Shown piece by piece: positions 32,770 through 44,000 of a stretch of DNA of 60,000 bases (its first letter is position 1; the number at the start of each line of letters is the position of its first letter). Below the pieces are notes generated by a model, which saw only the letters and a list, made by a program, of their open reading frames with translations, was not told the DNA's origin and ran no database searches. Origin of the DNA: Bolinopsis microptera (taxonomy: Eukaryota > Ctenophora > Tentaculata > Lobata > Bolinopsidae); the NCBI RefSeq assembly GCF_026151205.1, contig NC_087082.1:6395908-6455907 (forward strand), given 5' to 3'. The translations under genes were made by a program, and so were the position numbers.

Positions 32770-33666
32770 CCTTATATGGGCATCACGCGAAGTGCAATGA
32801 AGCCGCCTATGTAAAGATGTAAAGAGCAAATTTCCTTCTTTGAGTAGCCATTTCCTGTGCCGATCATATCGTGAGGCTATTTCCTTTTGTAGATCAATAT
32901 TTTAGTTGTTGGTTTGAAACAAAACAAAACGTTCTGAGTTTTTCTAAAGTTTTTCTGCTGTCAAACCAAACGCTCTCTGCTGAAGTGTTTTTATTCTTTG
33001 TAATTTTTGTAGCAAGCATACGTTTATTCTTGTGACCTTGAAATGTGTGACTGTCAATATGATACTAGTCGCCTACCTTAAATAACAAATTGAACTTTCG
33101 TCCTTTTTTATTGTTGTTGATAAACATTTGAGCATTATAATTGCTGACATGCTTGTCCATTTTCCTATAATAAGCCAAAATTAGTTTGCGGTAAGGCAAA
33201 TTTAACTCTACGTTCTACAGAAAACAAAAGAAAAAGAGAAATAAAGCTACAAAAGTTAAAGATACGCTTGTGACGTGAAATGATATCTAAACAGACACCC
33301 TATTGTTCTGTGAATCTGTACGTGCACGTTACCATGGTAACACGTGACAAACGTGACCCCCTCCTGTGTACGTGCACGCTACTCCCTCCTCATGTCACAC
33401 AATGACTCTTAACAAACTGTCGCCCCTCCTCCTCCCCTCCTCCTCTGCTCTCTTTCATCAGACTAGCTACACAATATGTTCACCACTTGCACTGACACCG
33501 AGCAATGGTTTCCACTCTTGAAATCCACCACAATGGAGCGCTGAATATGGCGCCACTTATTTCTTGATTGCTTTGTATAATTGGTCCCATATTATTCACA
33601 AGCTGCGTTCTTCTGAGTATACTCCTCCAGCATCCTCCAGCCTCCTCACGTGATGCCCATATAAGG
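32770..33666. mobile_element. 897-bp TIR element with CCTTATATGGGCATCACG ends, TA-flanked
   Basis: CCTTATATGGGCATCACG at 32770-32787 is inverted at 33649-33666, with TA on both outer sides; the match extends a few bases further, into AGGT/ACCT. The 5' CCTTA and TA duplication match the family at 7102-8876 and 37884-38019. Its right end lies about 345 bases upstream of the PKHD1L1-type start codon, so it may contribute promoter-proximal sequence. A related end (TGCCCATATAAGG) is at 4394-4407. Confidence 0.75.
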
Positions 33667-34010
33667 TAACCTCGTCCAGTCTCAAGCCGCAGCACTTTGT
33701 GTTTCTGAATCACTACTTGCGTCACAATGGCCATCTCTTTTAAACTTACCTCCACGGTCTGTAATATTACCTTTAGTTTCATATTGAAGTCGTGTGATTA
33801 GTAACACTTAAAACTTTTTATTTAGCGATCCTTTTTGGCTGATCGGCCATTTATAGCACTACATGTGAAATGTCTTATTCAAGATTTTCCATTACTTGTT
33901 ATTTTTATTAGGGCTGGGAAAACTGGGTGACTTTTTGCTGCAGCGCAATTTGTATATGCTTCTTAATCACAGTTATATCTCAAGAAAGCAAAGTGATACA
34001 GAAGTTGCAA

Positions 34011-35008
34011 ATGCGTTCAACCATCTGGATATGGTATATCCTTCTTCTCGGGAGCGCTGTAGCAGGTATTTTCATTACTAATTCCAACCTTTTCTTTGTT
34101 ACATTTCACATTTTGAAACTAGTTAATCATCTGTGTCCACTGATAAACTTAGATTGAAGGTGCATAATATAATTTGATAAATTAAGGCAGTACCTTTGTT
34201 AACAAACTTGTTAAAGCATATACTAATGCCATCCCATAACTTCTATATGATGTTTCCAACGTTTTTTAGCAGGAACTGTATTCCTAATTCAAACCTTTTC
34301 TTTCTTATTACCAAACTCTTTTAATATCATAGCGGGTTGAATTATGACCGTTAAAATCTGACAATTTGAAGTCAGTTAATCTATCGACTGTTAAACTTAA
34401 AATAAATAGCTATATCAATGATGTTAAAAACTGATAAACTTATACACATAGTTGTATAATGTTGAAAACGTAATGTTTACCGATATAACTAACCTTTAGT
34501 ACACTCCACAGAGCTCCAGTGTGAATGGGAGTACAAAGACAAAGCCTACTTGGGTGGCTGGGCTATCGGGATTACTCGAGCCCAGAAGTACCCTACTCTG
34601 GAGGAAGCTCAGAAAGTTTGTAAGACTCTTGGAGATAACTGTGGTGGGGTCACTTTCTGGGGCGGCGGGTAAGTTTATCAGTTTTCATTACTTTTCTTTG
34701 TGCGGTTCAATGTGTTTTTTTTTTCATGTGCCTTAAATTTGAGGAGCTTTTTAATTTATTCTATTAATGCTTTTCATGCAAACAAGTGAAAACAAATCTT
34801 TTATGTCATGTTTCCAGGGTTTGGACTGGAATTGCCCGCTTAAAGAACTTCCATCGCGTTACATTACATAATTTTCTCAATAAATGTAATAGATTTGTAG
34901 TGTTGTAATTAGTTTAAATTGAAAATATTCTATATTTCAGCTACACGTGCAGATCGAATAAAGTGTTTACAGCTCACGGCTCTGAGCAGAGTTGGCGTAA
35001 AACATGCA
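34011..35008 (+). CDS. Signal peptide exon and N-terminal cysteine module (exons 1-3)
   Basis: Exon 1 encodes MRSTIWIWYILLLGSAVA, a clear signal peptide, and ends in phase 1. Exons 2-3 give a roughly 75-residue module: LQCEWEYKDKAYLGGWAIG, EEAQKVCKTLGDNCGGVTF, YTCRSNKVF and EQSWRKTC. It has four to five cysteines and the C-GVT...Y-x-R...S-W-K-x-C layout seen in apple/PAN-like modules of invertebrate surface proteins. It is bounded by phase-1 introns on both sides. I recall no such module at the N-terminus of vertebrate PKHD1L1, where IPT/TIG repeats start soon after the signal peptide. Start chosen because it is the only ATG giving a signal peptide in phase with exon 2. Confidence 0.8.
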
Positions 35009-38000
35009 GTGAGAGCCTTTCTCTTTCTTTATTCCTAGTTTCTGTTTCTTTATTTCTAGTTAACAATTAACAGCTAATAGAGTGAAAATAGATATTATCA
35101 TAATTTTACGACGATCCAGTAGTCACTTGATAATGTTTACATAAGGTGAAGCCTCGCTATGTTGTGATATTTGCGTGCCGTTTAATCCGTGGGAGTACTC
35201 TTTTGTACTACAAAACTACAAGATACTAACAATAACGATTAATAATTAAATATCATAGACAGCAATATAAATGTGGCAGTACTGTTAAACCGTATATCAG
35301 TGGTCGCACATCCTCAGACAGACTATAATGGTCTGACTTATAACACGTGTTTTCAGTGGGAGTGCCTCTGTTCAGAGTGGGCAGTATAACACCAACCAAA
35401 GGTAGCAGAGTTGGAGGCAGTCGCGTCACCATCAGCGGACAAGGTTAGAGATTATCATTTCCACGTCTATCTGATTTTCAGCTACATCTATGAAATAGTC
35501 AAAATAGTTTTTTTTTTTCGGTTTTTATGCTTTCTAAAAATCACACTCTGTAGGGTTCAGTACGAACCAGTTCGGGTATGATGACCCCTCCCTGGGGAAC
35601 AAGGTAACATTCTACCACAAAGACGAGACCTACCCGGCCGTCCAGTGTCATGTCCAGACTTACTACACTTCCTCTACCAGAATCGTCTGTGATTTAGCGT
35701 AAGTTACACTATAGTCAGTAACCAATAGTAACCAACAGTAACCATAGTAACCAATGTGACTAACTAACGTGGTTAGTCACGTGATCACTGATAACATTTG
35801 AATACAGGATCCCAATATTGATCCTGTTCGAAGGTTTTCTCGGCTTGGCAGTTAGCCAAGTGTCAAGTTGGACAAGTGTCAAGTTGGACAAGTATCCCAA
35901 GTTGGACAAGTGCCAAATTGGACATGTGCCCCAAGTTGGACAAGTGTCCCAAGTGTTAATGAGTCATATTAACACTTTTATGAATTTTCTTAATGCCAAG
36001 AATATCTGAGAAACTTGAATCATTTCAATAAACAATCACCTCAACTGTTCGGGTACCCAAATATTAAAGTTAAAATATGATAATATGATTATCGACGGAG
36101 AATTAACACTTGCATCAATTGCCTTCTTGTCAAGCCAGGATGCCTTATTGTCTAGCCAGGATGAACTCAGAAACTTGAATCATTTCTGCTGTTAAACTTA
36201 TTAAAACCCGCCTAATCGTTTAACAAAGCAACAAGGTGCCCTTATTGAAGTTTGGAGTACAATTATTGATAAATATTTTAGAGGAATGCACCTAATTGTT
36301 CACACATCTGCCGGTATTTATTGTTGGTATTTTATATTTTAATATTTACCGGGTTGTTTTTGATTTAGGCCAAAACATTACCTTCGGAAGCGGAAATTTG
36401 TCATAGGTGGTTGCTAAATCGTATTCGTGAGTTTAGAATGAAATTTTAATGGCAGAGATTAAATACCCAAATAAAAAGTCAAAAACATTTCATGTGTAAC
36501 CGGAGCAAACAATTAATAAAATCTTGAACGATTGTAGCTATTTTGTCTCAAATCACATAGGCAGAGGAGACTACGTTAAGCTTACACTTGGAAGACGAAA
36601 TAACTGATTTGTCATCCAATCGGGCTTGATAAATCCAGAAAATATGATACAAATGTGGTTAAACTCGTTTAATCAATTATCATCAGAAGCGAACTATTCG
36701 TTGTTTAAAACAACATTATAAATGTAAAACATTTTGTATATACCATTAAAGAGTCGAACTACATAGGTGAATAGGTAGGTAACTATTGAATGCTGGTCCA
36801 CACACTTATATAGAAAGCAGCGAGGGACTTTTCTTTCTTAATTTGTGTTCACTAACGCGGCACTCATAAAAACAGGCACTCATAAAAACAGGCACTCAAT
36901 AACACTGCACTCAATAACACGGCACTCAGTAACACGGCACTCAATAACACGGCACTCGATAACACGACACTCAATAACACGGCACTCAGTAACACTGCAC
37001 TCAATAACACGGCACTCAATAACACGGCACTCAATAACACGGCACTCTATAACAAGGCACTCAATAACACGGCACTCAATAACACAGCGGCACTCATAAA
37101 AACAGGCACTCATAAAAACAGGCACTCAATAACACTACACTCAATAACACTACACTCAATAACACGGCACTCAGTAACACGGCACTCAATAACACGGCAC
37201 TCGATAACACGGCACTCAATAACACGGCACTCAGTAACACTGCACTCAATAACACGGCACTCGATAACACGGCACTCAATAACACGGCACTCTATAACAA
37301 GGCACTCAATAACACGGCACTCAATAACACGGCACTCAATAACACAGCACTCGATAACACGGCACTCAATAACACGGCACTCTATAACACGGCACTCGAT
37401 AACACATCACTCGATAACACGGCACTCGATAACACGGCACTCAATAACACGGCACTCAATAACACGGCACTCAATAACACGGCACTCAATAACACAGCAC
37501 TCATAAAAACAGGCACTCAATAACACGGCACCCTCCCAGGAAGCCAGACGTGTACTGGAAAGACTATCTTGAGTACCGTATGAGGATCTCAGTGGACGGT
37601 ACCTGGATGGATAGCACTGGTACTAACATCTACTGTGGAGGAGCCTGTACATACTACGTGAGTTTTACTAAGATATTTGGTGTTTAAGTTCTTTAGTTTT
37701 AGTTCTTTAGTTTTAGTTTTTTAGTTTTAGTTCTACAGTAACCTCCTTTCCTTTCTCCTAAAAATATTTTAAAAAGAAAAAATGTGTAGCTTAATATCAC
37801 TTAATTCCTTCCGATAAGGTGATATTTGGTTGATCAATTTTAACCATTTACATTCCTACGTAAAAACATGGAAAAGTTGTATACCTTAGTCGGTAATATT
37901 ATGGGGGGTCTAATTTGGTCCTTTTCGGGCCAAAGAACCATGTTTATAACAGTCCATATTTTTAACACCCATAATTTCCCCCCCCCCCCCCCCCCCCCCC

Positions 38001-41000
38001 ATAATATTACCGACTAAGGTAACCATTGTTTCATTTCTCTTGACTTACCTCTCCCACTCCCCCCCACCCCCCATAATATTACCGACTAAGGTAACCATTG
38101 TTTCATTTCTCTTGACTTACCTCCCCCCCCCCCCCATAATATTACCGACTAAGGTAACATTGTTTAATTTCTCCTGACTTACCCCCCTCCTCCCCCAGTT
38201 CCACAAAGACAACTCCCCCTACATATCCTCCATCACTACAAGACACGTGGCAGCCGGCTCCGTCCTGACCATGACCGGCAGAATGTGGACTGATAACTTC
38301 GAGCCGAGTAACGAGGTGTCGAGTGGTAGTGACTACATTAAGAGGGTGTACCTGAACGCGTTTACTTGCGATACTAGTGACGACAGTGGCAACTCGTGAG
38401 TGGGGGTTACCTTTTTGGAACGACCTTTTCTATTTAGATACCGAATAGCTTTAAACTGTCAACTTCTCTCATTCTAAGTTCGGTTATACAATTTAAGTAA
38501 TATATTATGCATATCATTAGGTTTTAATTTTTATTAATATCAGTACTGAGAACACTTCACTGAATAGCCATTGTTTGGTTTAATGTAGCACTTTTACTCG
38601 TTATTGTCACACAAAAGTAAGTATTACGTATATTCCCAGGTACGGAACAGATCTTGTTAAGGATGGTAACGGTGATGACACCAGTACAGGTAGTCTCATG
38701 TGCAAATCAGAGAGTCCAGGTGCCACCAGCTACCGGCCCTCCTTCCTCCACTCTAAATGGGGCAGGTAATGGTAACCTAGTAACCTAGTAACCTAGTAAC
38801 CTAGTAACCTAGTAACCTAGTAACCTAGTAACCTAGTAACCTAGTAACCTAGTAACCTAGTAACCAGCTACCGGCCCTCCTTCCTCCACTCTAAATGGGG
38901 CAGGTAATGGTAACCTAGTAACCTAGTAACGTAGTAACCTAGTAACCTAGTAACCTAGTAACCTAGTAACCTAGTAACCTAGTAACCTAGTAACCTAGTA
39001 ACCAGCTACCGGCCCTCCTTCCTCCACTCTAAATGGGGCAGGTAATGGTAACCTAGTAACGTAGTAACCTAATAACCTAGTAACCTAGTAACCTAGTAAC
39101 CTAGTAACCTAGTAACCTAGTAACCTAGTAACCTAGTAACCAGCTACCGGCCCTCCTTCCTCCACTCTAAATGGGGCAGGTAATGGTAACCTAGTAACCT
39201 AGTAACGTAGTAACCTAGTAACCTAGTAACCTAGTAACCTAGTAACCTAATAACCTAGTAACCTAGTAACCAGCTACCGGCCCTCCTTCCTCCACTCTAA
39301 ATGGGGCAGGTAATGGATACTGGAAATCTTTAAGATCTTTAAGTTTGATATAATCTGACTATTAGTTTTCCATTAGTGAACCAAAATATACTTGAAAATT
39401 ATGAGACAATTTTTTCAAGTGCTTCTCTTCCATTATCAGATCCGAAGTACGAAATAATGTGAACAGAGTTGATGCTTACATGCAGAAATATGCTTTTCAG
39501 ACTTACAACGGTATGTAAAATCCGGATTGGGGTATTGTTTATGAGTCGCATGGCTGCAATGTATTCTTGTGTAAATTTGTATTGATCCCGTTTGATGCGA
39601 CAAGGATTCCTTCCCTCATAAGAGTATTTTTCCTTGTCGCATCAAACGGGATCAATACAAATTTACACAAGAATATATTACAACGGTATGTGTTGGTGAG
39701 ATTCGTAAAATCATAATTAATCTAGTGAAGGTCCAAATCACGAATGTCATATCGTGACATTTATTATACGACGTGTCCATGGAAACTCACTAAATAAAGA
39801 CAAGTTGCTGCCATAATTTTAATGTATGATTGATTTTCTGTAAGCTAGAGCGCGTTTGTAAGTCATGTTTCTCATCATAAGTATATCAACTTATCAATGA
39901 CGAGTTAACTTTCCGACTGCACACAAATCATTCATCACTAACGAATCTAAAGATGATCTAAACCAATTAGATTCTAGATCTAAGTCGTATTACTTTTATT
40001 AATGCTTTTCAAACAAAGTTACAACGAATTCTTCATGTCGTGCATCCTGGGTTTGGACAGGATATGCCCGCTTAAAATATTTCCATCACGTTATACATTA
40101 CATAATTCTCAATAAATGTAATAGATTTGAAGTGTTGTAATTAGTTTAAAACTCTCAGAAATACCCATTTTGAGCAAGATGAATCCAATGAGCCGTATTG
40201 TCCCGTAAAACCTGAAGTAATTTATCAATATTATAAAACCTAAACACGCTATAAGTGTGATAACCTTATTTTCACATCTACTTCAGTGTTGAAGAGTGTG
40301 AGCCCAAGTGAGGGCAGTACTAGCGGAGGAACGAAAATAACAATCACCAGTGAACACGTGGTCGGACCTGTCTCTAACATTGCTGCGGAAGTCGGAGGTA
40401 ATCTTGCTACTTCATTTTCACATTCAAGACAGGAAAGAAAAAATGGTGTATAGCTGTGTTTATAATCCTACACAATTTGAGATTACTGGTTATAAACATT
40501 GCTGAGTAGCCGTATAACGAATAATACCACCCCCAGGTGATGACTGTAAGGTTGAGTCCTTCACATCAGACCAGATAGTGTGCTCCACACCTGCAAAACA
40601 GGACAAAACCGTCTACCCTGGAAACAGGTCTGTTAATTTACCTAACTTTTCTTTATAAAAACCCTGGAAACAGGTCTGCTAATTTACCTAACTTTTATTT
40701 ATCATTTGTTTATAAAAACGCTGGTTATGGTTTAGTCAGAATAAAAACCGTTTGTCACAAGTAAAACCTACAAAATATGGTGATGGAAGGTCTGTTAACA
40801 TGACATCAGTTCTGTATTCTCACAACATTAGTTACTGTAGAAAAAATAAAATGGCCAATAAATAAGTAATAAATGGTAGTTTTAAAATGTACTGTTTAGA
40901 TATAGTCTTCTGGTCGGTGCCCGCCTCAAACCATGCAGTGCATCCATTGACTATTCCATATCAGTATATCACTATGACCTTGCAGTTAAAGAAAAATAGA

Positions 41001-44000
41001 ATGGTAGGTTCATCAGAAAATCTATATAAAGGTATCACAGACCCCCTCCCCCCCCCCGTCACTACCTCCAAACCTCATCCACTTCTACCTGAGTTGTGAG
41101 ATAATAGACTCGCTTAGTCACATACGTCACACATACGTCACATTGTTCCTGTGACGCAACCCCCTTTCACATTATTTCGGAATCTGAAAGGGGGTTGCAA
41201 GCCCCCTCCCCCTCCCGTCAGCCCCAAACCTCATCCATTACGAACCACTTCGCAAATGCAATGAGTTGTGCGATGATAGACTTGCTTAGTCACATACGTC
41301 ACACGCTAAGTCACAAACGTCACACGCTAAGTCCTTACTCCTTACGTCACAGTTCACTGTTAAGCCACCGTGGTTAAGGAGTTGGGAATGGTTCCTCCTT
41401 TGATGTGCAAACTGTTAGACAAATTAGATCACTGTTTTAGCATCACATACATATTAGCATCACATACAGATTACAGAATAGCATCACAGATCCGGGACTC
41501 TACGGCGTGAGACTTTAACCCTAACCCTAACCCTTACCCTAACCCTTACCCTAACCCTAACCCTAACCCTAACCCTAAACCTAACCCTAACCCTAAACCT
41601 AACCCTAATCCTAATCCTAACCCTAACCCTAACCCTAACCCTAACCCTAACCCTAACCCTAACCCTAACCCTAACCCTAACCCTAATCCTAACCCTAACC
41701 CTAACCCTAACCGGAACCCTAACCCTAACCCGTTAGTTAATGCAACTCTTCAGCTTTTCAGGAGTGCATCCACTCCTGTATAGTACATAGTATAGCTATA
41801 ATGTTTTGAACACGAAGGGAAACACACAACGTAAGGCTCGAAATCATTAGAGCCTGTAAAAACATTTAATTTTAAGATAAGCACTCTATCAAGTAAAATT
41901 CATATTATATAATCATCATAGTTTATTAAATCAAACGTAAAATAGTATCTTATATTTGATCCTTCGAACAGCTGTTGAGCAATGAAACGCAAACATAATC
42001 TTAGCAAAATGAGTATAGCTGTATTACAGCTTTACAGGGGCTGGTAATAACAATAAGCTAATAAGCAACTGAATCGAAAGTGAAATATAGCTTATCCCAG
42101 GGGCGTGACTGTGGAGTACTGGGCAAAGGAGAGCAACAAATCAACAAGTGATGCGCGGGGGCTCGACGTAGATCTGATCAGAGAGTTCAAACAGGACGCT
42201 GATAACTTCCTGTTTGAGAAATTACACATGGATTCCAGACCAGATTCCTTGAAAACGTGAGTAACATGGTTAGGTTATTCAAAAGTTTTGATGGGCATTT
42301 GGACACCACAAATAGGAGGAATTCTTTCTTGTATGAAATTAAACATCCCTGAACCTGAGTGACAAAATGTATTTTTTTTAGTATAACCGGTGATAACACG
42401 GATGAGCCGTACTACGTCCGAGCCAAGTTCTTCCTCAACATCCAAGAAACAGATATGTACGGCTTCCACATGATCTCTGATCACAGTGGTAAACTGTATG
42501 TCAGCACAGATGATGACCCTGCTAACGCTGTAAGTTACTTATCAGCAAGCTCTTCCTTTATTACCTACTGAATCACTGGCTGTACCGTTATATAAGCTTT
42601 GTAGCTTTATGCCTGATGGATATTGATAAAACTAATACACGAGGGCCGGAGAGACCGGGAGAATCATAGTTTTTTATTTAATACTTTTCATATTTTACAT
42701 AAATTATCATAAAACTAGAACCATTCTAAAATGGAAGTGCCATGAGAAGGTGGTGTTCGTGAGAAGTGTGATTGCTTGCGGAGATGTAATGTATACTATG
42801 TAATGTATAATATTAGGTGATAAGATAGTGGTAGAAATAAGAAGGTAATGGTACGATAGAAGAAATGTAGAACATAGAGATAAGGATCTTGATAAAACTG
42901 ATACAAGAGAGTAAGAATGCTAGTTCCTCTGCATGACTATCCTTCATCACAGGTACTGCTAGCAGAGTGTGCAAATGCACAAAACAACTGGAACCTAGTA
43001 ACATAGTAACCTAGTAACCTAGTAACTTAGTAACCTAGTAACCTAGTAACCTAGTAACCTAGTAACATAGTAACCTAGTAACCTAGTAACCTAGTAACCT
43101 AGTAACCTAGTAACTATCCTTCATCACAGGTACTGCTAGCAGAGTGTGCAAATGCACAAAACAACTGGAACCTAGTAACCTAGTAACCTAGTAACCTAGT
43201 AACCTAGTAACCTAGTAACCAAGTAACCTAGTAAACTAGTAACCTAGTAACCTAGTAACCTAGTAACCTAGTAACCTAGTAACCTAGTAACCAAGTAACC
43301 TAGTAAACTAGTAACCTAGTAACCTAGTAACCTAGTAACCTAGTAACCTAGTAACTATCCTTCATCACAGGTACTGCTAGCAGAGTGTACAAATGCACAA
43401 AACAACTGGAACCTAGTAACCTAGTAACCTATTAACCTATTAACCTATTAACCTAGTAAACTAGTAACATAGTATCCTAGTAACCTAGTAACTTAGTAAC
43501 CTAGTAACCTAGTAACTATCCTTCATCACAGGTACTGCTAGCAGAGTGTACAAATGCACAAAACAACTGGAACACCCGGCAAACAGACGTCAACATAACC
43601 CTGGAAGCTGGTAAAATTTACTACGTAGAATTTGTTGGGGTTATGTGGAACTTTGGTCAGGACTTTGGGGTGGGAATGACGAAGAAGAACACCCCTTATC
43701 AGACATATGATGTGGATATCAGCAAGAAGGAATACCCGTACTGGTACTGGAAACAGACCTACAGTGATGAGATTCAGGTAAGGGGTCTAGTTACTATAGC
43801 AATACTGTTGTTACTACAATAACACTCTGGTTACTATAGCAACACTATAACAGTGATGAGATTCAGGTAAGGGTCGCCCGTTTAGTTCAGAGAGGATGAT
43901 TATAGATCATCCTATGTATATGCTTATCTACCCCCCACCCCCCCCCCCCCCCCCCCCTAATGTGAAAAGGTAAAAATATGGTCGGATAGTTCATCTAACC

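Noticed and set aside
33480-33782. 100-codon minus-strand ORF upstream of the PKHD1L1-type gene
   Set aside because: It crosses the right terminus of the TIR element ending at 33666, so it cannot be an old gene.
36845-37285. ORFs with Ser-Ile-Thr-Arg-His or Cys-Arg-Val-Ile-Glu repeats
   Set aside because: Translated 15-base minisatellite inside an intron; exons 5 and 6 join in phase without it.
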